From: Candidatus Gastranaerophilales bacterium | GTDB taxonomy: Bacteria > Cyanobacteriota > Vampirovibrionia > Gastranaerophilales > Gastranaerophilaceae | Reading direction: 5' to 3' | Length of the DNA stretch: 64,000 nt | Assembly (NCBI GenBank): GCA_944325005.1 | Contig: CALUYO010000001.1 | Location: 248,001-312,000, forward strand | Notes under the pieces: generated by a model | The model's database searches: none | What the model was told of the DNA's origin: nothing | Seen by the model: the letters and a program-made list of their open reading frames with translations, nothing else | Position numbers and translations under genes: made by a program | In this document: piece by piece, positions 27,815-36,286 of the stretch | Layout of the letters: every line of letters begins with the position of its first letter | How positions within the stretch are numbered: position 1 is the stretch's first letter

Positions 27815-28729
27815 TTATTTACATTTGTTTTTCCCGTCCCATGTAAGGTCATTACAGTGAAGGTAATCCATATTTTCGTTAAATATTACCCAGGCTGTAC
27901 AGCCATAACCGTTTATAATATTTGGAATTGAAGGGTTACATTTTTCCTCAAATGTAAACTGTGTCTCTTCTGCAGTACCTACAGGTATGACACCATATTT
28001 TGTATAATAAAACATGAATACGTCTTTCCCTGTTGTATTGGGTGGGGTTTTACCATTCAGGTCAACAAATAATTCTCCGCAAACGTTTTGCAGTGGTACA
28101 GAGTTCCCAAAATTGCTTTTACATTGTGGCGATAGTATTGTAACTCCAAGGATATTAGTCCCGTCAGCTAAAGTAATATATGGTGAAAAAGTCCCAAATT
28201 CTGTTCCGTCTAATGAATATCTTTTCCATTTCTCAACTTTATTTTTGCATGAATCTCCATATGGACAATATTGGATAGTTTTAAGATATTTCTGTAGTTT
28301 TTCTCCGAAGAGATTTCGCGAAATATCTGCCTGAGCTAGTTCCTCATCGCTCATACCATCATTAGACGAGTATCGTGTAAGCCCCCAATCTTCAATAGGT
28401 CCCTCTTCACTTATTGCCATTAACATTGCCTGACTCATAAGGCTGTTAAATTTTTTAAGTTTAGTTGTATATTCTTTTTCCTTTTGATTTTGAATTAATG
28501 ACGGCATCGTCATTGCGGCAACAACGCCTATAATTCCAAGTGTAATTAAAACTTCCGCAAGAGTGAATGCAAATTTGTGATTTTTTAAATGGTGATGCAT
28601 AATATCACTATAACCTATTTTACAATTATTGTAAAGTGCAGAATTACATAAAATTTTGAAATGTTTAATCCCCTTATTTACCGTATGTCTCGCGGGGGGG
28701 GGGGCGACCCTAGATGCTCTTATATTCAT
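27815..28729 (-). CDS. Pilin-like protein with C11 leader tract (frame ON as assembled)
   Basis: The only open member of the tract-bearing set. From ATG 28729 the coding strand has eleven C (28704-28694), and the frame continues through HKFA|FTLAEVLITLGIIGVVAAMTM to 27815. With ten C it would stop within a few codons. An internal ATG at 28600 with its own promoter (TTTACA-17-TATAGT) gives the normal leader MHHHLKNHKFA, so translation may not depend on the tract. Mature signature VDLNGKTPPNTTGKDVF, several Cys pairs. It lies 62 bp downstream of a histidine kinase gene of the same direction. Confidence 0.88.
   Translation of the reverse strand: MNIRASRVAPPPARHTVNKGIKHFKILCNSALYNNCKIGYSDIMHHHLKNHKFAFTLAEVLITLGIIGVVAAMTMPSLIQNQKEKEYTTKLKKFNSLMSQAMLMAISEEGPIEDWGLTRYSSNDGMSDEELAQADISRNLFGEKLQKYLKTIQYCPYGDSCKNKVEKWKRYSLDGTEFGTFSPYITLADGTNILGVTILSPQCKSNFGNSVPLQNVCGELFVDLNGKTPPNTTGKDVFMFYYTKYGVIPVGTAEETQFTFEEKCNPSIPNIINGYGCTAWVIFNENMDYLHCNDLTWDGKNKCK
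28592..28635 (-). promoter_or_regulatory. Internal promoter with leaderless ATG and start-codon hairpin
   Basis: TTTACA (28635-28630), 17-bp spacer, TATAGT (28612-28607), ATG 28600 six nt later. GTGAT/ATCAC stem (28608-28592) holds the ATG in its loop, as at 9395-9411. Confidence 0.55.
28689..28720 (+). repeat. Poly-G leader element 4 (G11)
   Basis: Eleven G at 28694-28704 on the + strand, flank CGACCCTAGATGCTCT (a divergent copy of the consensus). The pilin gene is on the minus strand, so the coding strand reads C11 and encodes Pro. Confidence 0.9.
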
Positions 28730-28753
28730 TGCTTCAGCCTCCTATATAACTTT

Positions 28754-28782
28754 ATTATGTATTATTTTGTTGGAATTGTCAA
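28754..28782 (-). promoter_or_regulatory. Promoter of pilin-like gene at 28729
   Basis: TTGACA (28782-28777), 17-bp spacer, CATAAT (28759-28754), then AGGAGG before ATG 28729. Confidence 0.7.
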
Positions 28783-28791
28783 TATCTTAAG

Positions 28792-30063
28792 CTACATAGG
28801 CAGTTTTATGCAAAACTCCGTTTTTACATTTTCTTCACTGGTAACAGTGATTTCTCCTCCATGGGATTTAACAATCTGCTGGGAAAGATATAAGCCAAGG
28901 CCGGTACCTATTTTTCGGAATTTTTTTGCTGCGGAATAATATTTATTGAATATAAGTTTTAATTCATTTGATGGTATTCCCTGCCCGTAATCTATTACGG
29001 AAATTGTTATAAAGCCAGGGATTTCGCCGGTTGTTATATCAATTCTGTCTTTAGTATTACTGTGTGAGATGGCATTGGATATCAGGTTTTTAATAACTCT
29101 TTCCAGCTGCATTGAATCTGCTGTTACTTTAATATCTCTTGACGGTGTGAAATAGATTGTTATACCTGAGTTGTTTGCAATCGGTTGTGTACTTTCTACA
29201 ATATCCGATATAAATTTATTGAGCATAATATTTTCTTTCAGCAGTTTAATACCTGTTTCTTTAATTTTATATGTTTCAAGAATAATTTGCACAAGGTCAA
29301 CAAGTTCTTCATTTGATTTTTTCATGTTTAAAAGTGCAACCTGTTGTTTTTCTGTTATTTCTCCGAATGTTCCATTCAAAAGAAAGTTTATTATATTGGA
29401 TTCAGCAACAATCGGCACTTTTAAGTCATGTGTTAGAGTTGCAACAAAATCCTCTTTTAGGGTTTCAATTTCTCTCTCTTTGGTTACATCTTTTATAAGA
29501 ATTACGTATCTTTTTTTATCATCGTCTAACGATAATTTTATGGAATGCATTATAAAGTTATTAGTAGGTGTATGTTTTACAAATATATCTTTGCCTTTTA
29601 ATCTTTCTATAGGGGTATCATCACTGATTTGAATATAGTCAAAGATATTTGTGCCGATAATTTCCTGTCCTTTTGCTCCGAACCATTCACTTACCTGAGG
29701 GGTTACGCGTAGAATATTATGTTTATCATTAATAATCAAAATCCCGTCTGAAAGCGAATTAATCACTGATTCCAACAGTTTATTCTGGCGCATGAGTTCC
29801 GCCTGATATTCCACAATCATTTTTTCTCTGTCATTCAGTGTTTCTACCATTCTGTTAATACTGTCTGTTACATTCTGGTAGGTGGGATGATTAATCTCAT
29901 CAATTTTTGTGGATAAGTTTCCGTATCTTACCGAGTTTACGGTATTTGTGACCATGCCTAAATAGTCGTTAATCTTTGACCAGCGTTTGTTTGTCTGACG
30001 TGTGATTAAGAATAATATGATAAATACAAATATAATACAGAAATTTAACAGGTACCAGAGCAT
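28792..30063 (-). CDS. PAS-domain sensor histidine kinase
   Basis: 423 residues. One N-terminal membrane segment (about residues 5-22), a HAMP-like linker with coiled coil, a PAS domain (SVINSLSDGILIINDKHNILRVTP), a HisKA domain with the phospho-acceptor His in LTHDLKVP (about residue 211), and an HATPase domain with N box NLISNAISH, YGQGIP and GTGLGLYLSQQIV. No response regulator gene adjoins it. The signal is unknown. Only 9 bp separate its stop from the -35 box of the pilin-like gene promoter. Confidence 0.9.
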   Translation of the reverse strand: MLWYLLNFCIIFVFIILFLITRQTNKRWSKINDYLGMVTNTVNSVRYGNLSTKIDEINHPTYQNVTDSINRMVETLNDREKMIVEYQAELMRQNKLLESVINSLSDGILIINDKHNILRVTPQVSEWFGAKGQEIIGTNIFDYIQISDDTPIERLKGKDIFVKHTPTNNFIMHSIKLSLDDDKKRYVILIKDVTKEREIETLKEDFVATLTHDLKVPIVAESNIINFLLNGTFGEITEKQQVALLNMKKSNEELVDLVQIILETYKIKETGIKLLKENIMLNKFISDIVESTQPIANNSGITIYFTPSRDIKVTADSMQLERVIKNLISNAISHSNTKDRIDITTGEIPGFITISVIDYGQGIPSNELKLIFNKYYSAAKKFRKIGTGLGLYLSQQIVKSHGGEITVTSEENVKTEFCIKLPM

Positions 30064-30117
30064 TTGTTTTTCCCTCTCTTTATGTTAAAATTATACCAGA
30101 TAAGGGATATTTTGTAT

Positions 30118-30600
30118 ATGGGAAAGTTAAAATTACCTGAAACTATTAAAATGGTTATAACGGATTTTGATGGTGTTGTTACTGATAACTGTGTGTATAT
30201 CAGCGATGGTGGAACAGCTGCAAGAAAATTAAACTTTAAAGATATAATGGCTTTTTCGATGTTAAGAAAAAATAATTATATGATAGGAATTATTTCGGGA
30301 GAAAAAAATTCTGCAATTGAAATGCTTGCCGAAAAATTCCGGATAGAGGAAGTTCATCAAAATGTAAGAATTAAAATAGATGTTTTGAAAAATATTGTTT
30401 CTAGATATAACCTGTCAAAAGACGAATTTGTCTATATTGGAGATGATATTAATGACATTGAATGTCTTAATTTTTCTAAATATAAAATCACTGTGCCGCA
30501 TTCGGTTCAAAAAGTTAAAGAAGTTGATGGTATTCAGATTACTGAAAATAATGCAGGTGACGGAGCGTTTCGTGAGGTAGCGGATTGTTTGATTGGTTAA
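30118..30600 (+). CDS. HAD phosphatase, KdsC-like
   Basis: 160 residues from ATG 30118 (MGKLKLPETIK); an upstream Met at 30064 overlaps the divergent kinase start. C0-type HAD with ITDFDGVVTDN (nucleophile Asp), IISGEK, and YIGDDINDIECL (acidic motif). Closest in plan to 3-deoxy-manno-octulosonate 8-phosphate phosphatase (KdsC) or the related nonulosonate phosphatase domain, hence a role in lipopolysaccharide or capsule sugars. No kdsA/kdsB neighbours, so the substrate is open. Overlaps the TPR gene by 16 bp. Confidence 0.75.
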   Translation: MGKLKLPETIKMVITDFDGVVTDNCVYISDGGTAARKLNFKDIMAFSMLRKNNYMIGIISGEKNSAIEMLAEKFRIEEVHQNVRIKIDVLKNIVSRYNLSKDEFVYIGDDINDIECLNFSKYKITVPHSVQKVKEVDGIQITENNAGDGAFREVADCLIG

Positions 30601-32078
30601 AAAATATTATTACTAAAGTGAGGAGTTTAAGCAGCTCCGTAGATAAGTTTAAAAAAGAAACAGTAATACAATCTTTGCCTTCTTATACTTATGTTAACAG
30701 GGCGAAGTTGCTTATTGAGCAAAATAAATATGAGGAAGCCCGTAATATTCTGCTTGAAGCTCTTGAATTGCCGCAGAAAGATGCGCTGGTTTATAAATAT
30801 CTCGGCAGTGCTTATGAAAAACTCGGGGAATTTGATAAAGCTGTTGACTCTTACCAGACATCAGCCGATTTGAACCCGCAGGATAGGATTATATGGCAGC
30901 GGCTCGGGTTTGCTCTGATATCAGTTAAAAAGTATGAAAATGCTGTTAAATCATTTGAAAATGCAACAAGAATTCAGCCAAATAATTCGGATACATATAC
31001 CGGCTGGGGCATGGCATTAATGAGACTTCAAAAATTTTCGGAGGCCCATGATAAATTTCTTGAAGCTGTGAAACATTATAAATATAATTTTACCGCTGTG
31101 TTCCTTTGTGCTGTTATGGAAATTAAACTTGAAATGTTCGATAAGGCGGAAGCAAAACTTACTTTTCTTGCCAATGTCTGCCCGAATGCAAATAATACTT
31201 TTGAATTTGCCAGACTCAAATATTTAAAACATGATTATGACAGTGCTATTCATTATGCAAAAAAATCTATTGATTTTAATTCAAAAATGCTGCCTTCATA
31301 TCTTCTTCTCGGCGAGCTGTATGCAATGAAGTTTGACTGTGAAAACTCTCAGAAATATTTTTCTGAAGCAGAAGAAAAAGATCTGAAAAATTCTGCACTT
31401 TACCTTGAATGGGGAAAAGCTTTAGAAAAATTTGAACGGTATGATGAAGCTAAAATAAAACTTCTAAAGGCTCTTGAACTCGAACCTGACAATCTTGAAA
31501 TAACTTCATATCTGGGTTTATGTTGTGTTTCAAAAAAAGAACTTGAAGAAGCAAAACCCTTACTGGAAAAGGTGCTTGAAAAAGAATCTGAAAATAAAAT
31601 TGTAAAGCAGGCACTCGGTATTATAGCTTTTGAAGAAGATGATATTGATAAAGCTATTGAATTGCTGAGGATTGACGATGAAGATGCAGTGAATTGTTAT
31701 TATCTTGCAAAATGTTACGAAAAATTGAATAAAGATACAAAAGTTAAAGATTATTACGAAGCATCAATACGACTTAATCCAAAGTATATTACCGCTTTTA
31801 CCGATTACTCAAAATACCTTGTTTCCAGAAAAGACTATGCAGACGCTCAGAGAAAATTGCGAAAAGCATTAAAAGCAGATGATAACAATGTTGTACTGTT
31901 AAATTTAATGTTTTATGCAAGTTACATGCTTGTCAAAGAAAACCTTTGCGAATATAATGTTAAAGAAACAATTTCTATAGCGGATAAGATTGAAAATATT
32001 GACAGGAATTTGTTTGAATACCCTGAGCAAAAAGCTGAATTAACGGCAATTTTGCAAAAAAATGCGGAAAGAGATTAA
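30585..32078 (+). CDS. Tetratricopeptide repeat protein
   Basis: 497 residues, TTG start at 30585 within the previous gene behind GAGG. Almost entirely TPR units of 34 residues (such as ALVYKYLGSAYEKLGEFDKA and LYLEWGKALEKFERYDEA), at least eleven by eye. No signal or membrane segment. A scaffold for protein complexes is the general role; the partner is unknown. Tightly linked to the KdsC-like gene and lysC. Confidence 0.8.
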   Translation: MFDWLKNIITKVRSLSSSVDKFKKETVIQSLPSYTYVNRAKLLIEQNKYEEARNILLEALELPQKDALVYKYLGSAYEKLGEFDKAVDSYQTSADLNPQDRIIWQRLGFALISVKKYENAVKSFENATRIQPNNSDTYTGWGMALMRLQKFSEAHDKFLEAVKHYKYNFTAVFLCAVMEIKLEMFDKAEAKLTFLANVCPNANNTFEFARLKYLKHDYDSAIHYAKKSIDFNSKMLPSYLLLGELYAMKFDCENSQKYFSEAEEKDLKNSALYLEWGKALEKFERYDEAKIKLLKALELEPDNLEITSYLGLCCVSKKELEEAKPLLEKVLEKESENKIVKQALGIIAFEEDDIDKAIELLRIDDEDAVNCYYLAKCYEKLNKDTKVKDYYEASIRLNPKYITAFTDYSKYLVSRKDYADAQRKLRKALKADDNNVVLLNLMFYASYMLVKENLCEYNVKETISIADKIENIDRNLFEYPEQKAELTAILQKNAERD

Positions 32079-32079
32079 A

Positions 32080-33348
32080 TTGAGAAAAATTATTGTTCAA
32101 AAATTCGGCGGAACCTCGGTAGCTGATACAGATAAGATTAAAAATGTTGCAAAGACTGTAATTAGGGAAAAAGAAAACGGAAATGATGTAGTAGTTGTAG
32201 TTTCTGCGATGGGGCACACTACTGATTATCTTGTTAAAATGGCAAGAGATTTGAGTTCTAATCCCTCTGAACGTGAGATGGATATGTTGTTATCTACAGG
32301 GGAAGGGGTTTCTATTGCTCTTCTTGCAATGGCTATTCAGGCACAGGGTTATGATGCTGTAAGTTTTAATGCTATGCAGATTGGTATTATGACAGAAAAT
32401 ATTCATTCAAAGGCAAGAATTATTGATATCAAAACCGATAAATTAAAAGAGAATTTAAAACAAGGAAAAATTATAGTAGTGGCGGGCTTTCAGGGAGTTA
32501 CAGAGGACGGCGAAATTACAACACTCGGAAGAGGCGGTTCTGATACATCAGCTGTTGCCCTTGCGGCTGCATTAAATGCGGAAAGATGTGATATTTATAC
32601 AGATGTTGAGGGGGTTTATACTACAGATCCTCGCGTTGTTCCAAATGCTTCCCGTCTCGACGAGGTTTCTTATGAAGAAATGCTTGAGCTTGCTCATGCA
32701 GGTGCAAATGTACTCCATCCGAGAAGTGTAGAAACTGCAAAACAGTTTAACGTTCCCCTCAGAGTGAGAAGCAGTTTTAAATTAGATAATTTGGGTACTT
32801 TAATATTAGGAGTTGATAAAATGGAAATTTATAAACCTGTGACAGGTGTTGCTGCTGATTTATCTCAGGCAAGAATTGTTGTCTGCGATGTTCCCGATAA
32901 GCCGGGTGTTGCAGCAAAATTATTCAGTAAGCTGGCAAAAGAAAATATCTCTGTAGATATGATTATTCAATCTTATGCAAGAAAGGTTTCTAATACAAAT
33001 GATATTGCATTTACGGTTGAAGCTTCTGATCTTCCTAAAACAGTGAAAGCTTTAGAGGCCTTAAAATCTGAAATAGGTGCAACAGGTGAGATTCAGGTTG
33101 ACGAAAATATTGCTAAGGTTTCAATTGTCGGGGCGGGTATGATTGACCGGCCGGGTGTTGCTTCCGCAATGTTTGAAACACTTGCAGAACAAGGAGTTAA
33201 TATTAGAATGATATCTACCAGTGAGATTAAGATTAGTTGTCTTGTTGATAAGGCAGATGCAGATCGGGCAGTAAAAGCTCTGCATAAAGCTTTTGATTTA
33301 GAGTGCTCTGAAATCGCTGAAGTTAAGGGCGATTTGCCAGATGTATAA
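32080..33348 (+). CDS. lysC: Aspartate kinase
   Basis: First step of the aspartate pathway to lysine, threonine and methionine. I choose TTG 32080 (MRKIIVQKFGGTSV) directly after the TPR stop with GGAAAGAG upstream; ATG 32062 would overlap. Motifs are KFGGTSV, GRGGSDTSAVALAAAL, and two C-terminal ACT domains (VPDKPGVAAKLFSKLA and GAGMIDRPGVASAMFETLA), which bind feedback inhibitors. About 422 residues, standard for a monofunctional aspartokinase. Confidence 0.95.
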   Translation: MRKIIVQKFGGTSVADTDKIKNVAKTVIREKENGNDVVVVVSAMGHTTDYLVKMARDLSSNPSEREMDMLLSTGEGVSIALLAMAIQAQGYDAVSFNAMQIGIMTENIHSKARIIDIKTDKLKENLKQGKIIVVAGFQGVTEDGEITTLGRGGSDTSAVALAAALNAERCDIYTDVEGVYTTDPRVVPNASRLDEVSYEEMLELAHAGANVLHPRSVETAKQFNVPLRVRSSFKLDNLGTLILGVDKMEIYKPVTGVAADLSQARIVVCDVPDKPGVAAKLFSKLAKENISVDMIIQSYARKVSNTNDIAFTVEASDLPKTVKALEALKSEIGATGEIQVDENIAKVSIVGAGMIDRPGVASAMFETLAEQGVNIRMISTSEIKISCLVDKADADRAVKALHKAFDLECSEIAEVKGDLPDV

Positions 33349-33380
33349 AAATTAAAAAGATATTAATAAATGATTATTGA

Positions 33381-33404
33381 AAGCGGTTTATACCGCTTTT
33401 TTAT
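33381..33404 (+). terminator. Intrinsic terminator after lysC
   Basis: AAGCGGT pairs with ACCGCTT across TTAT and is followed by T residues. A second hairpin GGAGCC/GGCTCC follows about 20 bp later. Confidence 0.85.
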
Positions 33405-33695
33405 ATAAAAGAAAAGGAGCCTTACGGCTCCCGTTGGAATTAAGAATAGCTGGAAGTATGAAAAAGATTTAATGATTATATTTAACAGAATAAGTGTTAT
33501 TTATACAATTACCCGTTCGGGTAATAAAAAAATCCTACCGGCTAATAATAAAAATATAAATATTACCCATGCTTCTATATTTATTATAAGAGTGAAAAAA
33601 CATTCTTGCTTGAATAAGTGTAAGTTCGCCACTTTATGCTGTAATTCACTGGCATCAATGTTTTTATTTCTCTTAATAAAACTTTATACCAGGGG

Positions 33696-33724
33696 TTGAC
33701 AAATAATTTTTTATGGTTTATATT
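33696..33724 (+). promoter_or_regulatory. Promoter of small protein gene 33798
   Basis: TTGACA, 17-bp spacer, TATATT: a near-consensus promoter directly followed by the repeat cluster at 33727. Confidence 0.65.
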
Positions 33725-33726
33725 AA

Positions 33727-33770
33727 AAGTGTTAAATGAAGTGTTAATTAAACACTTAATTAGACACTTA
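33727..33770. promoter_or_regulatory. Candidate operator: repeated AGTGTTAA motifs
   Basis: AAGTGTT/AACACTT inverted repeat (33739-33757) flanked by a direct copy (AAGTGTTAAA) upstream and an inverted copy (GACACTTAAT) downstream. Its place just after the -10 box suits a repressor site. Confidence 0.45.
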
Positions 33771-33797
33771 ATAATAAGCCTCAGAGAGGAGGAAATT

Positions 33798-34085
33798 ATG
33801 ATAACTGTTAATCCCGTAAAATTTAATACTGTAAAACCGATTTCTTTCGGTGAAGGTAATCTTAATAATATAACCCCGAGTGTAGCGATTTTGTCGTTAC
33901 AAAACCCAAATGCGAAAATTAATTTCGAAAATGACCTTAACCGCACTCAGAGAGCGGATATGGTTCAAAATCCGAATATGCTGAACGCTTTAGGCGCTAA
34001 GCTTCGCAAGACTTATAATATACTATTTTCACCTGATTACGACAGAGCAAGCAAAAGTCCTAAACATATTTCATTTTTAGGTTAG
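33798..34085 (+). CDS. Unknown 95-residue protein with ISFGEG motif
   Basis: Not recognised. ATG 33798 follows a strong GAGGAGG. The N-terminus MITVNPVKFNTVKPISFGEGN has the [IV]-x-F-x-G type motif seen in other unknown proteins here. The C-terminal half is basic. It has its own near-consensus promoter and a possible operator, so its expression is probably controlled. No transmembrane helix. Confidence 0.6.
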   Translation: MITVNPVKFNTVKPISFGEGNLNNITPSVAILSLQNPNAKINFENDLNRTQRADMVQNPNMLNALGAKLRKTYNILFSPDYDRASKSPKHISFLG

Positions 34086-34183
34086 TAATCATAATGCTTA
34101 TTCTGCCGTAAGTTTACCCCACCCTAAAAACTTGCTTCATCGATTATAACCATGTTGCTAAGTAATTTTTTTATAGATTGCTT

Positions 34184-34213
34184 TATCCTTTCTGTAGTAA
34201 TACAGAAAGGATA
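34184..34213 (+). promoter_or_regulatory. Hairpin sequestering the ribosome-binding site of the rhodanese gene
   Basis: TATCCTTTCTGTA pairs perfectly (13 bp) with TACAGAAAGGATA across a 4-nt loop. The AAAGGA that would bind 16S rRNA lies in the 3' arm, 9 nt before ATG 34221. Confidence 0.6.
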
Positions 34214-34220
34214 TTCAATT

Positions 34221-34607
34221 ATGAATGAAAAAATCAGAGAAATCAGGTTTAATACAGAAAAAGCAAGATGCTATTTTTCAAAAATGCTGGCTTTTACGCT
34301 CGGTCCAATAGAATTGAAAAATCTTCTTGATGAAAACAATGTTAAAGTTGTTGATGTAAGGCTTGCTGCGGACTATCAAATTGCTCATATTCCCGGTGCT
34401 ATTTCTATCCCTGCAGAAGAAATTGCTGATAATACAGGCAAACTTTCAAAAAATGAAATTACTGTTATTTATTGTTACAATCAACAATGTCATCTGGGAG
34501 CGGAAGCCTGCTTAATTCTTGCAGAATATGGCTATCCGGTTATGCTTTTAGAAGGCGGCTTCAAAACTTGGGCCGAAGATTTCCGTTTTGCTACTACATC
34601 AAATTAG
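34221..34607 (+). CDS. Rhodanese-like domain protein
   Basis: 128 residues from ATG 34221. Rhodanese fold with KVVDVRLAADYQIAHIPGAISIPAEEI, the active-site loop IYCYNQQCHLGAEAC and GYPVMLLEGGFKTWAE. The loop Cys is present, with a further Cys that could relay sulfur or form a disulfide. Role: sulfur transfer or thiol chemistry, substrate unknown. An upstream in-frame ATG at 34152 would translate the hairpin and is less likely. Confidence 0.82.
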   Translation: MNEKIREIRFNTEKARCYFSKMLAFTLGPIELKNLLDENNVKVVDVRLAADYQIAHIPGAISIPAEEIADNTGKLSKNEITVIYCYNQQCHLGAEACLILAEYGYPVMLLEGGFKTWAEDFRFATTSN

Positions 34608-34614
34608 ATTTTTG

Positions 34615-34652
34615 AGAGAGTACATGATAATAGAATACAGGTACTCTCTTTA
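34615..34652 (+). terminator. Terminator-like hairpin after rhodanese gene
   Basis: AGAGAGTAC pairs with GTACTCTCT, with a 17-nt loop and T residues. The 3' end runs into the next promoter's -35 box. Confidence 0.65.
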
Positions 34653-34677
34653 CAACTAATTAAAAATATATTATTAT
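34649..34677 (+). promoter_or_regulatory. Promoter of pilin-like gene at 34700
   Basis: TTTACA, 17-bp spacer, TATTAT, then AAAGGAG before ATG 34700. Confidence 0.65.
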
Positions 34678-34699
34678 TTTCATGAGAAAGGAGTGGATT

Positions 34700-35415
34700 A
34701 TGAAAATGAAAAGATTTTGTAATGTCGGGGGGGGGGCGAACTAGAAGCTCCTGTTCCGGCTTTTACACTTGCAGAAGTATTGATTACTCTTGGAATTATA
34801 GGAGTTATTGCATCTATTACTATTCCTAATGTTGTTGCAAAATATCGTGCTTCTGTTTTAAGAACGCAGTTTAAAAAATCATACAGTATTTTATCTCAGG
34901 CACTAAGTTTGACAGCAGAAGAACTTGGAGGTAATCTTCATGAAATGTTTAAAGATGAACCTCCAGGGTTTGACGGGGCTGTATTATTTCGTGAAACTTT
35001 TAATAATTATCTGATATCAACTTTAGAATTAAAAAAATCATCCCAATTGTTCGCATTTGCACCTTATAATAAAAATTTAGAAAGCGATGATACTACAATG
35101 GGGCTCGGTACATATCCTGGATATATTATATTAGGTGATGGTACTGCTGTTTCTGTATTGAAAAATAATGATAGATTGAATGTACTGGTTGATATAAATG
35201 GGCTTAAACGTCCAAATCGTGCCGGTTATGATACTTTTTTGTTTGTAGTGGATACAAAACAGGATATTTTAACAAGCTGGTCTCAGGATGCTCAGAAATA
35301 TTGTTCCAAAACATCTTCACATTCCTATAACGGACGTGCATGCACATATTATGCAATGATTGATAGGAGTCCAGACGATAGTTCAAAGGGATATTGGGAA
35401 GCTTTAGATTTTTAA
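34700..35415 (+). CDS. Pilin-like protein with G10 leader tract (frame OFF as assembled)
   Basis: Prepilin-type protein. From ATG 34700 (MKMKRFCNV) the ten G at 34727-34736 lead into TAG at 34742. One more G gives GGGGELEAPVPA|FTLAEVLITLGIIGVIASITI and an open frame to 35415. The mature region has VDINGLKRPNRAGYDTF. It ends 8 bp before the stop of the convergent gene at 35424. No second promoter or internal Met precedes the pilin helix, so this copy depends fully on the tract. Confidence 0.8.
34725..34752 (+). repeat. Poly-G leader element 5 (G10)
   Basis: Ten G at 34727-34736, flank CGAACTAGAAGCTCCT, gene on the + strand. Confidence 0.9.
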
Positions 35416-35423
35416 GTAATTTG

Positions 35424-36125
35424 TTATATATTTGCCCCGCCGTTGTTTTTAATTTTATCAAGAACCCTTTTAGAGCCTTCTTTTGCTTTAGCAATTTCAA
35501 GGGCAAAAGAAGTTGCTTCTTTGTCTCGTGCAACAGCTTCTTTCAATCCTGTTATTTCGTCGAGATTAAGATTAGAAAGCATTGACACATCGGAGTTTAA
35601 CGAAATTTTGAATATCTTTTGTGACATAAAATCAAACCCCGGAAGCCCCATATAAAGAGCATACCATTTGTAAAACTGATGATCCATATAATAAGGATCT
35701 ATTTCACCGTTTCGCATTATGAACATTGGTTTTGACTTAAATGATATGCCTGAATTTGTTATTATATTAATGTATAGGGCTTCTATTCCTTCAAGAGCTG
35801 TGATAAGTCCCTCTTCTTCTTTAATTGCCGATAAAATTTTGTCTGCATTGTCAAGTTTGACAACTTTAGTTCCTTTACTTTCAATGTAGGCTAAAAGTTT
35901 TGTTGGATCGTTATTGCAGCCTTTAACTATATCTGTGACATTTTGTTTTACAAGTTCCTTATTTTTTTCTGTTTCTGCATTCAAAGTCATAGTTACACCC
36001 TTTGAAAGCACTGTTTTTGAAGTGGAATTACTGCTCGAGACCTTTAAATGTTTATTAAGTCTTTTGGTTAAAGCTTTTTCCTGCTGCTCTAAAAAGAAAT
36101 AAATAATTTTCTGAAAAGTATTCAT
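35424..36125 (-). CDS. Unknown 233-residue protein
   Basis: Not recognised. Soluble, Lys/Glu-rich and mostly helical. A central MFIMRNGEIDPYYMDHQFYKWYALYMGLPGFD holds many aromatic residues and may be the functional core. It ends in KNNGGANI. Convergent with the pilin-like gene and divergent from adhE. Confidence 0.5.
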   Translation of the reverse strand: MNTFQKIIYFFLEQQEKALTKRLNKHLKVSSSNSTSKTVLSKGVTMTLNAETEKNKELVKQNVTDIVKGCNNDPTKLLAYIESKGTKVVKLDNADKILSAIKEEEGLITALEGIEALYINIITNSGISFKSKPMFIMRNGEIDPYYMDHQFYKWYALYMGLPGFDFMSQKIFKISLNSDVSMLSNLNLDEITGLKEAVARDKEATSFALEIAKAKEGSKRVLDKIKNNGGANI

Positions 36126-36286
36126 AATAGGAAGTATAACCCATTTTTATTACAATAGTTTCATCTATATAAATGAAATATTAAGTTTGTATAAAGATTG
36201 TAAAAAATACACTTGCTTTTATAAGTTATTTATTCTATAATGTAATTGTGAAATAAATCACAATTAATAAAAGGAGATATAGATTT

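Larger units (their letters stand above)
33349..33797. other. Intergenic spacer with terminator, palindromes and repressor-like repeats
   Basis: About 450 bp without a convincing gene. Contents are the lysC terminator, a hairpin GGAGCC/GGCTCC near 33417-33432, TTACCCG/CGGGTAA near 33510-33525, a promoter at 33696-33724 and clustered AGTGTTAA/TTAACACT-type repeats at 33727-33770. Confidence 0.5.

Noticed and set aside
29171-29632. 153-codon antisense frame inside the histidine kinase
   Set aside because: Lies wholly on the opposite strand of clear HisKA/HATPase coding sequence.
33472-33699. 75-codon plus-strand reading frame after lysC
   Set aside because: It overlaps hairpins and the promoter of the next gene, has an unlikely composition and no clear ribosome-binding site.
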